NCBI GenBank assembly: GCA_002389905.1
Contig: DGRE01000052.1
Span: 5,595-69,594 of the forward strand
Direction: 5' to 3'
Length of the DNA: 64,000 bases
Origin: Hungatella sp. UBA4396
Lineage (GTDB): Bacteria; Bacillota; Clostridia; Lachnospirales; Lachnospiraceae
Both the position numbers and the translations under genes were made by a program. Shown piece by piece: positions 52,948-61,812 of the stretch (position 1 is its first letter; every line of letters begins with the position of its first letter). Under the pieces are notes generated by a model that ran no database searches, was not told the origin of the DNA, and saw only the letters and a program-made list of their open reading frames with translations.

Positions 52948-54174
52948 ATGAAACCATTAGAGGGAGTAAAAGTCATTGATTTAACCACTTATCTGGCAGC
53001 ACCTACCACTGTCCGCGTTCTGGGAGAATGGGGAGCTGACTGCATTAAAATTGAATCTGCCAAAGGCGATCCTGCCAGAACCCAGGGGGCTGTATTTAAT
53101 ATGCCTTATGAAGATGACGAAAACCTGGCATTTGATGTTGCTAATATGAACAAACGGTTCATTACCCTGGATTTAAAATCAGAAAAAGGGCTTGAAATCG
53201 CATACAGACTTTTAGGAGAAGCAGATGTCTTTGTAACCAATACCAGAACCAAGTCCTTAAAAAAGCTGGGGCTTGACTATGATACCCTAAAGGAAAAGTT
53301 CCCGAAGCTGGTTTTCGCCCAGGTTCTGGGATACGGGGAAAAGGGTCCGGAAAAGGATACTGCCGGTTTTGATGTAACCTGTTATATGGCAAGAGGCGGC
53401 GTTTTCGGCACCACAGTCAACAGAGGGGATGCCCCCATGATTCCTACCAACGGCTTTGGCGACTTCCAGGTGGCCTTAGGCCTTGCATCAGGCATATGCG
53501 CAGCTCTTTATGCCCGTGAGAAATCAGGAAAAGGCGATAAGATTACGGTTGGACTTCACCACAGCGCTGTTTACGCCTTAAGCACCGGCGTTATTTCCGC
53601 CCAGTACGGAAACCAGTATCCTAAGAGCCGTAAAGAAGTCCCCAATCCATTTAACAACGTCTACCGCACCAGCGACCAGAAATGGGTGGTCATGTGCTGT
53701 CCTGAATATGACCGGGATTATGAAAAAATCATGACTTTGCTGGGCAGATCCGACATGGTGGGAAATCCCCGTTACATGAAGTGTGCGGAGGTTAACAACA
53801 ACCATTTAAACCAGGAGGTTATCGATATTTTAGATGATGCCATAGGAACATTTACAAGAAATGATCTTCTGGCCATGTTTAAAGCCAATGACTTAGCCTG
53901 CGAAGCAGCTTATGAGCCTCTTGACATGTATGAGGATGAACAGGTATGGGCCAACAACATCATCACAAAAATCCCTTATCCCTCCGGTGAACGCTATATG
54001 CCCACCAATCCGGTTAATTTCTCCTCCATGGGTGAACCAGAGTACCGCATCGGCGGCTCTCAGGGCGCTCACACGGTTGAAGTCATGAAAAACCTGGGCT
54101 ACAGCCAGGAAGAAATAGAAATAGCCCTGGTCTCCGGCGCAGCAACCGGCGAAACAAAACTGAAAAAGCTTTGA
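52948..54174 (+). CDS. CaiB/BaiF-family (class III) CoA-transferase
   Basis: 408 residues from the ATG at 52948, with AAGGAGGTTTATG before it. It starts with the typical LEGVKVIDLTTYLAAP and GEWGADCIKIE, and the catalytic Asp lies in NGFGDFQVALGLASGI. These enzymes swap CoA between two carboxylic acids without ATP. CaiB uses betainyl substrates, and others use aryl-lactates, oxalate or bile acids. Here it probably recycles CoA from the product to the incoming acid. Confidence 0.94.
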   Translation: MKPLEGVKVIDLTTYLAAPTTVRVLGEWGADCIKIESAKGDPARTQGAVFNMPYEDDENLAFDVANMNKRFITLDLKSEKGLEIAYRLLGEADVFVTNTRTKSLKKLGLDYDTLKEKFPKLVFAQVLGYGEKGPEKDTAGFDVTCYMARGGVFGTTVNRGDAPMIPTNGFGDFQVALGLASGICAALYAREKSGKGDKITVGLHHSAVYALSTGVISAQYGNQYPKSRKEVPNPFNNVYRTSDQKWVVMCCPEYDRDYEKIMTLLGRSDMVGNPRYMKCAEVNNNHLNQEVIDILDDAIGTFTRNDLLAMFKANDLACEAAYEPLDMYEDEQVWANNIITKIPYPSGERYMPTNPVNFSSMGEPEYRIGGSQGAHTVEVMKNLGYSQEEIEIALVSGAATGETKLKKL

Positions 54175-54200
54175 TAAGATAAATGGAAAGGTGAGATATT

Positions 54201-55343
54201 ATGAGTTTATTATACACCGAAGAACAAAAAGAGCTGCTGGCCCTGGTAAGGGAGATGGCAGAAAGTGAAATCAAGCCTCACGTCCAGGAAGCTGACGAAA
54301 AAGGCCATTGTCCAAGAGAATTGTTCAAGTGGGGATTTGATATGGGACTTCACATGCTGGAGATTCCTGAAGAGTACGGCGGCACCGGTTTAAGCTATGA
54401 AACCACGGCCATGATCTTTGAAGAACTGGCAAAAGTGGATGCAGGCTATGCCATTACCTTTGTAACCACCTTTGTGGCCCTTAGAAATGTCATTCTGGCC
54501 GGCACTAAGGAGCAGGGACAGTATTTTGCAGACAAAACCGCTCCGGGAGGATTTGCAGGCTTTGCCTTAACAGAGCCCAATGCAGGCTCCGACCCGGCTG
54601 CCATGAGGGCAACTGCCGTAAAGGATGGAGATGAGTATATTTTAAACGGTACAAAGACCTTTATTACAAACGGCGCCATTTCCGATGTATTTGTGGGATT
54701 CTTTAAGACCGATCCTGCTGCAGGCCATCGTGGAATCTCTGCCTTTATCGTTGATGCAGATGCTCCCGGCGTGACGGTAGGGGCACATGAAAATAAAATG
54801 GGACTCCGCCTCTCCAACACCACGGACTTAATCTTTGAAAACGTCCGGGTAAAAGCTTCCGCCATGGTTGGACCGGAAGGCTCAGGCTTTAAGCTGGCCT
54901 TAAATGCCTTAAACTTATCCAGAGCCTTTGTTGCCACCCTGGCTGTTGGCATTATGCAGAGAGCCCTTGATGAATCCGTCAAATATGCAAAGGAACGGAA
55001 GCAGTTTAACACTCCCATCATTAAATTCCAGATGGTTCAGGCCATGCTGGCGGATATGGCCATTAAGGTGGAGGCTTCCAGGTGTCTGGTCAATAACACC
55101 ATGCGCATGATGGACCAGGGCATTATGGTTCAGAAGGAAGGCTCCATCTGCAAGACCTTTGTATCCGACTGCGCCCAGGAAGTGACTTCCAATGCAGTGC
55201 AGATATTCGGAGGTTACGGATTCAGCAAGGAATATCCGGTTGAAAAACTGATGAGAGACTCCAAGGTATTCCAGATCTTTGAAGGTGCGAACCAGATCCA
55301 GAGAATGACCATTGCAAATGTATTAGAAAAGGAATATCGCTAA
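54201..55343 (+). CDS. Acyl-CoA dehydrogenase (second of two)
   Basis: 380 residues, typical short-chain length. FAD/substrate motifs FALTEPNAGSDPAAMRATA and TKTFITNGA, and the C-terminal IFEGANQIQRM with the Glu catalytic base, are intact. It differs from the first dehydrogenase, so the two likely act at different steps or as a complex. EtfBA lies immediately downstream (14 bp). Confidence 0.95.
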   Translation: MSLLYTEEQKELLALVREMAESEIKPHVQEADEKGHCPRELFKWGFDMGLHMLEIPEEYGGTGLSYETTAMIFEELAKVDAGYAITFVTTFVALRNVILAGTKEQGQYFADKTAPGGFAGFALTEPNAGSDPAAMRATAVKDGDEYILNGTKTFITNGAISDVFVGFFKTDPAAGHRGISAFIVDADAPGVTVGAHENKMGLRLSNTTDLIFENVRVKASAMVGPEGSGFKLALNALNLSRAFVATLAVGIMQRALDESVKYAKERKQFNTPIIKFQMVQAMLADMAIKVEASRCLVNNTMRMMDQGIMVQKEGSICKTFVSDCAQEVTSNAVQIFGGYGFSKEYPVEKLMRDSKVFQIFEGANQIQRMTIANVLEKEYR

Positions 55344-55356
55344 GGGAGGAAGGAAA

Positions 55357-56145
55357 ATGAATATCATTGTTTGCATCAAGCAGGTGCCTGATACAACGGA
55401 AATCAAAATCGATCCGGTGAAAAATACCCTGATCCGCGCAGGTGTTCCCAGCATCATGAACCCCTTTGATAAAAATGCGCTGGAAACAGGACTGCAGTTA
55501 AAAGATCAATACGGCGGCAAGGTGACAGCCATCTCCATGGGACCGCCTCAGGCAAAAGCAGTTTTAAGGGAAGCCCTTTCCATGGGAGCTGATGAAGCAT
55601 ATCTGGTTACTGACCGGGCATTTGGCGGCTCCGATACTTATGCCACCAGCTATATTCTGTCAAAGGCCATTGAAAAACTGGGGCCATTTGACATAATTCT
55701 GGGCGGAAAACAGGCCATTGACGGAGATACCGGCCAGACAGCACCCAGCATTGCAGAGCATTTGGGAGCAAACAGGCTTTCTTATATTCTGGATTTAAAG
55801 GTAGAGGGCGAAAAAGTTATTGCAAGGCGTCAGGTGGAGGAAGGAATTGAGATCGTAGAAACCAGTCTTCCGGTGCTGTGTACAGCCACAAAAGAAAGCA
55901 ACAAACCGCGGTACGCCACCATCCGGAGAAAAATCGCTTCTTTAAAAGCTGAGATTCCGGAAATCAAACTGGAGGATCTTCCCGGCGCTGATATCTCAAA
56001 GATGGGGCTTAAAGGCTCTCCCACCAAGGTAAAGGCAACCTTTACTCCCCAGAGAACTGCCAATGGGGTCGTTATCACGGAAGACACTCCTGAGCAAACT
56101 GCAGGTTCCCTGATAAATAGACTGGACGACGCAAAATTACTGTAG
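55357..56145 (+). CDS. etfB: Electron transfer flavoprotein subunit beta
   Basis: 262 residues. NIIVCIKQVPDTTEI start, SMGADEAYLVTDRAFGGSD and the GKQAIDGDTGQ AMP/FAD-binding loop mark EtfB. It carries electrons between acyl-CoA dehydrogenases and other donors. Whether the pair is bifurcating (two FADs) cannot be settled by eye. GGGAGGAAGG precedes the ATG. Confidence 0.97.
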   Translation: MNIIVCIKQVPDTTEIKIDPVKNTLIRAGVPSIMNPFDKNALETGLQLKDQYGGKVTAISMGPPQAKAVLREALSMGADEAYLVTDRAFGGSDTYATSYILSKAIEKLGPFDIILGGKQAIDGDTGQTAPSIAEHLGANRLSYILDLKVEGEKVIARRQVEEGIEIVETSLPVLCTATKESNKPRYATIRRKIASLKAEIPEIKLEDLPGADISKMGLKGSPTKVKATFTPQRTANGVVITEDTPEQTAGSLINRLDDAKLL

Positions 56146-56161
56146 AAGGAGGCTGTTGGCA

Positions 56162-57172
56162 ATGAGTTTTGAAACATGTAAAGATGTATGGGTATTTATG
56201 GAGTGTTTTATGGGCCAGCCAAAAAGCGCAGGCCCCCAGCTTCTGGGCCAGGGAAGAAAACTGGCTGACGGATTAAAACAGGATTTATGCGCCGTTGTCA
56301 TCGGAAAAGACGTAGATCTTGCCATTAAGGCTGCCGGTGAATTTGGAGCAGATAAGGTCTATGTGGTTCAGGGTGATGAATATGAACACTATTCTGCCGA
56401 TGCCTATGGCCATGCATTTCTGGAATTATGTAAAAAATACGATCCTGATACCATTTTAATCGGAGCCACTGTAAACGGCAGGGATTTAGGCTCTAAAATT
56501 GCCGTAAGCCTTCGGACGGGACTGACCGCAGACTGTACTGCCCTCAGCGTTGATGAGACCACCGGCAATGTGATTTGGGAGCGTCCTGCATTTGGCGGCA
56601 ACTTATACGCCCAGATTTTATGCAGCGAAACCAGGCCCCAGATGGGAACCTGCCGTCCGGGGGCATTTAAACAGCCGGAGAAAAATCCTGACAATCACCC
56701 AGCCATTATCCGGGAAGATATCCGGACACCGGAAGATAAAATCCGCACCAAGGTCATTGATTTCATCAAAGCCTGTGAGGAAAATGAGATCCGGCTTGAC
56801 GAAGCAGAGATTATTGTTTCCGGAGGCCGGGGAATGAAATCGGCAGAGAATTTTGCCATTTTAAAAGAACTGGCTGACGTGCTCCAGGGAACTGTAGGCT
56901 GCTCCCGGGCTGCTGTAGATGCAGGGTGGATGCCCCAGACCCGGCAGGTAGGCCAGACCGGTTCTACTGTTGCTCCTAAAATTTATATTGCATGCGGAAT
57001 CTCCGGAGCGGTACAGCATGTGGCGGGCATGAGCGAATCAGGAACCATCATTGCCATTAATAAAGATGAAACAGCACCTATTTTTGAAGTGGCAGATTAC
57101 TGTATTGTGGGAGATTTGTTTGAAGTGGTTCCTGCCCTGGTAAAAGAATTAAAAGCAAGGCACCAGGAATAA
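56162..57172 (+). CDS. etfA: Electron transfer flavoprotein subunit alpha
   Basis: 336 residues from the ATG at 56162, with GAAGGAGGC before it (a TTG at 56156 is in frame). The C-terminal FAD-binding domain has SGGRGMKSAENF, VGCSRAAVDAGWMP and ACGISGAVQHVAGM, then AINKDETAPIF. It is the FAD-holding partner of EtfB. Confidence 0.97.
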   Translation: MSFETCKDVWVFMECFMGQPKSAGPQLLGQGRKLADGLKQDLCAVVIGKDVDLAIKAAGEFGADKVYVVQGDEYEHYSADAYGHAFLELCKKYDPDTILIGATVNGRDLGSKIAVSLRTGLTADCTALSVDETTGNVIWERPAFGGNLYAQILCSETRPQMGTCRPGAFKQPEKNPDNHPAIIREDIRTPEDKIRTKVIDFIKACEENEIRLDEAEIIVSGGRGMKSAENFAILKELADVLQGTVGCSRAAVDAGWMPQTRQVGQTGSTVAPKIYIACGISGAVQHVAGMSESGTIIAINKDETAPIFEVADYCIVGDLFEVVPALVKELKARHQE

Positions 57173-57211
57173 CCCAAAGTACAGCTTCTTTTTACCCTTA
57201 GGAGGCAGGTT

Positions 57212-58846
57212 ATGTTTGAAGAAATAAAAATCAATCCGGACCGGAAACGCCGCTACCTGGAAATGGGGTACTGGACAGACCGGACTTTGCTGGACTGCTG
57301 GGAGGATTCGGTAAGGCTGCATCCGGACCGGGAATACGTGGTGGATGACAGGGGCTTTCGCTATACATACAGACAGGTTGATGAGGCTGCTTCCAAAGTG
57401 GCCGCCTTTCTCCTTTCCCAAGGCATAAAGCCTCAGGATGTGGTTTCCTACCAGCTTCCTATCTGGAACGAGTTCGTCATCATTACCATTGCCTGTTTCA
57501 AGGCCGGGGCCGTTGCCCATCCCATCGCCATGTGTTATGAGAGAAAAGATCTGGTACGTTCCATGAACCTGACGGAATCTAAAGTATACTTTGGACCCAC
57601 CTTTTTCCATAAAACAGATTATGAGGCCATGAGCTTGTCGGCATTCGAAGAACTTCCAGGCTTAAAAACAATCGTTTTACTGGATCACACCAGAGAAAAA
57701 ACAAGCAGCACCATTACCTTAAAGGAAATTCTGGAACAGTTTGAGCCATTAAAAAATCAGCCCCGCTGGGGCATGACCGGCCAGGATGTTGCTGTGATTC
57801 TTGGTACCTCGGGAACCACCTGCGGTACCAAGGGAGTGCTGCTGACCCACGACAACATCCGATACAGCGAGGAAGCCTTTAACAGAGAGCTGAGGCTGAC
57901 GGAAGACGATATTATGTTTATGCCTGCGCCCTTAAACCATGCCACTGGATTTCACCACGGTGTTATCGCTCCCATGCTTCTTGGAGCAAAGCTTGTTTTA
58001 CAGCAGAAATACCGCTGCCAGGAAGCCATTGACTTGATGAACCGGGAAAGGTGCACCTATTCCATGGGGGCCACTCCTTTTATTTATGATATTTTAAGGG
58101 AACTGGAAACAAGGGGCGGGTCTTTGCCCCATTTAAAATTCTATCTCTGCGGCGGCGCTCCTGTCCCCGGCTACATGGTGCAGAGGGCCTGGAGCCTGGG
58201 GATTCTTCTCTGTGAAGTCTACGGCTCCACCGAAAGCGTCCCCCATGTGTTTGTAAGACCGGAGGAGGCATTGACCTTAAACGGAACCACTTCCGGCAGG
58301 CCCTTAGAAGGCATTGAAGTCCGGGTGGTGGATGAGGAGGGAAATGACGTTCCCCCAGGCACTCCGGGGGAAGAGGTTTCCAGAGGCCCTAACGTGTTCG
58401 CAGGATATTTAAAAAACCGGGAAGCTACCGATGAGGCATTGGATGATGAGGGCTGGTTTTACAGCGGAGATATCTGCACCATGGATGAAGCCGGAAACTT
58501 ACGCATCATTGGCAGGAAGAAAGATATGATCGTCCGGGGAGGGGAAAACTTAAATTCCAATGAGATAAACGATTATCTGGAAGGCTGTCCCGGAATGGGG
58601 GACCATACGGTAATCGGAATGCCTGATGAACGGCTTGGAGAACGGATCTGCGCCTTTGCAGTCCCTCTTTCCGGCTGTGAAAATCTGGAACTTCATGATA
58701 TTATCTGTTATCTGAAGGAAAAACAAGTTCCCAAACGGTTCTGGCCGGAAAGGCTGGAGCTGATTGACAGGATTCCTCATACAGGCAGCGGCAAGGTAAA
58801 AAAATATTTATTAAAAGAAGAATTGATAAAACGGATGAAAGGGTGA
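57212..58846 (+). CDS. Acyl-CoA synthetase (CaiC-like, adenylate-forming)
   Basis: 544 residues of the ANL family. The ATP loop is GTSGTTCGTKGVLLTH; the usual TSGTTGxPKG has Cys-Gly-Thr at its end. Further motifs are YGSTESVPHVF, WFYSGDI, GRKKDMIVRGGENLNSNEI and the C-terminal catalytic Lys in TGSGKVKKY. It activates an organic acid to its CoA ester through the acyl-adenylate, priming the CoA-transferase cycle. GGAGG precedes the ATG. Substrate unknown. Confidence 0.92.
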   Translation: MFEEIKINPDRKRRYLEMGYWTDRTLLDCWEDSVRLHPDREYVVDDRGFRYTYRQVDEAASKVAAFLLSQGIKPQDVVSYQLPIWNEFVIITIACFKAGAVAHPIAMCYERKDLVRSMNLTESKVYFGPTFFHKTDYEAMSLSAFEELPGLKTIVLLDHTREKTSSTITLKEILEQFEPLKNQPRWGMTGQDVAVILGTSGTTCGTKGVLLTHDNIRYSEEAFNRELRLTEDDIMFMPAPLNHATGFHHGVIAPMLLGAKLVLQQKYRCQEAIDLMNRERCTYSMGATPFIYDILRELETRGGSLPHLKFYLCGGAPVPGYMVQRAWSLGILLCEVYGSTESVPHVFVRPEEALTLNGTTSGRPLEGIEVRVVDEEGNDVPPGTPGEEVSRGPNVFAGYLKNREATDEALDDEGWFYSGDICTMDEAGNLRIIGRKKDMIVRGGENLNSNEINDYLEGCPGMGDHTVIGMPDERLGERICAFAVPLSGCENLELHDIICYLKEKQVPKRFWPERLELIDRIPHTGSGKVKKYLLKEELIKRMKG

Positions 58847-58852
58847 CCGGTT

Positions 58853-59410
58853 ATGACAGAACAGAAATTCGGACCAAGAAGATGCCGTGACACCAGAAAA
58901 CCTCTTGCAAGCCAGTGCCCTGATGTGTATTTTTACCGGTGCGGGAAATGCGGCGCTTTATTTCCTGTCACCGGGGGAAAGGCATCCGGGGAAATAGAAA
59001 TCTTCTGCTGCGGAGAAAAGGCAGAGTTTCTGTCCCCCAAAGGTCCGGAACAGTCAGAGGAGAATTTGCAGTTAAGCTATCAGATTACCGGAGGCTACAA
59101 TGACAACGCCGTCAAAGTTTCCTGGAAAGCCATGAAAAAGGAATATGAACCAAAATGGCTTTACTTGAAAACATTTACCGGAGGATATCTAAAGTATGTG
59201 GCAGAGACAAAGCGGCCGCCAATGGTATTTGCCCTGGCTGACACCGACGCATTTTCCTATTGCGATGAAGACCCTTGTCTGGAATGCGTCTTCCGCTGCA
59301 AGAGAGGCTTTGTCATCTATGTCTATGGGGAGAAAACAGGACTGACGGAAATCCCTCTGGACAAAATGAATGCCCAGTGGCAGTCAGGATCAAAAGAAAA
59401 AAACAATTAA
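58853..59410 (+). CDS. Cysteine-rich protein with a desulfoferrodoxin-like layout, function unknown
   Basis: 185 residues with eight Cys after the N-terminal region: CPDVYFYRCGKCG and CCGE near 20-60, then CDEDPCLECVFRC near 143-155. The first block suggests a rubredoxin/zinc-ribbon, and the order (CxxC, CC, then beta strands around VKVSW...PKWLYL) is reminiscent of desulfoferrodoxin/superoxide reductase. However, the His ligands of the catalytic iron site are not present. It lies between the ligase and the permease (6 and 15 bp gaps), so it is surely co-transcribed. A redox or structural partner is possible. Confidence 0.65.
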   Translation: MTEQKFGPRRCRDTRKPLASQCPDVYFYRCGKCGALFPVTGGKASGEIEIFCCGEKAEFLSPKGPEQSEENLQLSYQITGGYNDNAVKVSWKAMKKEYEPKWLYLKTFTGGYLKYVAETKRPPMVFALADTDAFSYCDEDPCLECVFRCKRGFVIYVYGEKTGLTEIPLDKMNAQWQSGSKEKNN

Positions 59411-59425
59411 AATGGAGGTAAGCTT

Positions 59426-60727
59426 ATGTTAGCAATGATAGGTTTGATTATTGCCATCGCACTTCTGGTTATTATGATTATCAAAGGAATTGACATGATA
59501 ACGGCAACCATTATCACAGCAGCCATTATTCTGGTAACCAGCGGCTTAAACATTGCAGACGGATTTCTCACCACCTTTTCCGGTGGCGCAGGCGGCTTTG
59601 TTGCATCCTGGTTTTTAATCCTGGGACTGGGGGGAGTTTTCGGACAATTGGTACTGGAAACAGGCCTTGCCACAAAAATCGCCAAAACATTGACCGAAAA
59701 GCTGGGAACAAAGATGGTGGGACTGGTAATCCTGATCTGTACATTCTTTATTACCCTGCTTGGAATCAACGGATACATCATGGTATTCGTCTTATATCCC
59801 ATTGCAGATAACCTGCTGCGCCAGAATAAGATGGACCGGAGGGTGCTGCCATTTCTCCTTTTAGGAGGAGGCGCTTCTGCCAATGGATTTGCATATTCCC
59901 TGGATATCTGCAATGTTCTGCCCAGCAATTACTTAAATACCTCCTTAGGATCTGCCCCCTTCTTGTCCTTTATCTTTACGGCGATCCTGGCTGTGTGCTA
60001 TTTCCTGTATTTCAACTATGCTCAGAAGCAGAGCCGGAAAAATCATAGTGAGGATGAACTTTTAGCCATGTATAAGGATGAAAGCAGTATTCTAAGCGAT
60101 GAGGAGCTGCCGGGGATTTTTATCTCTGTCCTTCCCTTTATCCTGGTTTTGGGATCAGTGGTGGTGACCTCCAGCTGGGGAACCTCTACCAGCATTATGT
60201 TTTCCCTTGTAATCGGTATTCTCCTGATCGTGGTCACACAGTTTAAGCATATTAAGAACATGAAGACATCCATTAAAACAGGAAGCGGTTCCGGACTCAG
60301 TTCCATGCTTACTGTAGCTGCCGTTATGGGGCTTTCCAAGGTTCTGGGTGCCTCTCCTGCATTTCAGGATTTGCAGAAGGCGGTTTTGGATATGAATATG
60401 CCCGTATACCTAAAAGCCTTTTTCGGAACTACGGTTTTAACGGGCCTTACCGGCTCTGCCATTTCCGGGGAAACCATCTTCATGGAAAGCTTTGGGCAGG
60501 CATTTGTGAATATGGGAGTCAACATCCAGGCCCTGCACCGTATTGTTACGGAATCGGCCCTGATCTTAAATAAGCTTCCTAATTCTTCCGTTGCCATTCT
60601 GACCATGTCCATCTGCGGATGCAGCTTAAAGGAAAGCTATAAGCATATAATTTTAGGAACTACCATTCCTGCTTTTGTGGCGGGTCTCACCATAGCGCTT
60701 CTGGCTACTGCGGGATTCGTATTTTAA
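59426..60727 (+). CDS. GntP-family organic acid permease
   Basis: 433 residues with about twelve membrane segments. It shows the GntP-style FLILGLGGVFGQLVLETG and GSGSGLSSMLTVAAVMGLSK repeats, and SGETIFMESFGQAF in the second half. Relatives carry gluconate, hydroxy acids or hydroxybutyrate by proton symport. Here it probably imports the acid handled by the operon. GGAGG precedes the ATG, and a terminator follows. Confidence 0.88.
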   Translation: MLAMIGLIIAIALLVIMIIKGIDMITATIITAAIILVTSGLNIADGFLTTFSGGAGGFVASWFLILGLGGVFGQLVLETGLATKIAKTLTEKLGTKMVGLVILICTFFITLLGINGYIMVFVLYPIADNLLRQNKMDRRVLPFLLLGGGASANGFAYSLDICNVLPSNYLNTSLGSAPFLSFIFTAILAVCYFLYFNYAQKQSRKNHSEDELLAMYKDESSILSDEELPGIFISVLPFILVLGSVVVTSSWGTSTSIMFSLVIGILLIVVTQFKHIKNMKTSIKTGSGSGLSSMLTVAAVMGLSKVLGASPAFQDLQKAVLDMNMPVYLKAFFGTTVLTGLTGSAISGETIFMESFGQAFVNMGVNIQALHRIVTESALILNKLPNSSVAILTMSICGCSLKESYKHIILGTTIPAFVAGLTIALLATAGFVF

Positions 60728-60739
60728 AAGGATTATTTA

Positions 60740-60774
60740 AAGGGTACTGCCGGTTATCAGCAGTACCCTTTTTT
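60740..60774 (+). terminator. Rho-independent terminator of the acyl-CoA operon
   Basis: GGGTACTGC and GCAGTACCC form a 9-bp perfect stem with a 9-base loop, then TTTTTT. It sits between the convergent permease and LysR genes. Confidence 0.9.
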
Positions 60775-60778
60775 CATC

Positions 60779-61684
60779 CTAAGAGCTTATGTAAGGCTTT
60801 TGGGGCAAATTCATCTCATGAGCCACAACAAAGTCTGCAAATGCCTCCACAGCGGAGGAAATAAAATTCTTTTTGCTGTATGCCATATAAATCAGCCTGG
60901 CATCCTTTGGAACATCGGTCAGCGGAATGATGACCAGATTATCAAACTGCTTTAAAAATGAAGTCCGGGCCACGATGGCTGCCAGAGGACTTTCGGAGAC
61001 AACTCCTCCAATGGAAATCTCATCGTCATAAGAAAATGCTGCGTCTAATTTTTGCTCCTTTAAAAGCTGTCCCACCACTTTGCCGATGGGAAGGGATTCC
61101 CGGTATGTAATCAGATTATAGCTTTTCAAATCACCGAGGCAGACCTCTTTTCTGCCCGCAAGAGCATGAGTCTCATTGACGATCAACACCAGTTCCTGAG
61201 CCAGAATTGGTACAAAAATCAGATTCGGCTCATCTTCTACCTTGGAACAAAACCCCAGGTCATACTTTCCCGAGGCAACACCATGGGCCACTTCTATGGA
61301 ATGTCCATGAAAAATGTTAAATTTTGTCCGTGGATTTTTCCTTCTGTAATTTTGAATGGCAGAAGGAAGAAAATCTCCCAGAAGAGTCGGAATGCATCCA
61401 ATGTCAATGCTTCCCTCAACCTGTCCGGAATGGCTTTTCATGGAGGCAATTCCTCTTTCAAGCTCATTAAGAGCCTGAGATACATGCATATAGAACTCTT
61501 CTCCATATTTGGTAAGCTGCACATTTCTCCCCTTTTTCTGAAACAGGGATATACCTAACTCCTGTTCCAGAGATGCAATGGAATCGCTTAAAGAGGGCTG
61601 TGCAATATAAAGCTCTTTTGCGGCTTTTGTGTAATGCTGCAATTCTGCCAGTTTCAGGAAATAATATAGCTGCGGTAAATTCAT
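60779..61684 (-). CDS. LysR-family transcriptional regulator
   Basis: 301 residues from the ATG at 61684, with AGGGAGG before it. The N-terminal winged helix (NLPQLYYFLKLAELQHYTKAAKELYIAQPSLSDSI region) is followed by a two-lobed ligand-binding domain with DIGCIPTLLGDFLP. It is convergent with the acyl-CoA operon, so the target could be that operon or the YkvI-type transporter. The ligand is probably a metabolic acid, which is inference. Confidence 0.92.
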   Translation of the reverse strand: MNLPQLYYFLKLAELQHYTKAAKELYIAQPSLSDSIASLEQELGISLFQKKGRNVQLTKYGEEFYMHVSQALNELERGIASMKSHSGQVEGSIDIGCIPTLLGDFLPSAIQNYRRKNPRTKFNIFHGHSIEVAHGVASGKYDLGFCSKVEDEPNLIFVPILAQELVLIVNETHALAGRKEVCLGDLKSYNLITYRESLPIGKVVGQLLKEQKLDAAFSYDDEISIGGVVSESPLAAIVARTSFLKQFDNLVIIPLTDVPKDARLIYMAYSKKNFISSAVEAFADFVVAHEMNLPQKPYISS

Positions 61685-61812
61685 ATAACCTCCCTGGTCC
61701 AAACACCAAATGTCATTTTCTCCTTGTTATTATTTTATCATACACTTCAAGTAATTGCTATATTACTATCAATATATTATTTTTTTAATCATATTTTCAT
61801 GCCTCTGGTAGA

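Noticed and set aside
52948..59410. Calling the operon a carnitine (cai) or arylacrylate (fld) pathway
   Set aside because: Key diagnostic genes (CaiD/CaiT/CaiE, or a 2-hydroxyacyl-CoA dehydratase) are missing, so the substrate cannot be named.
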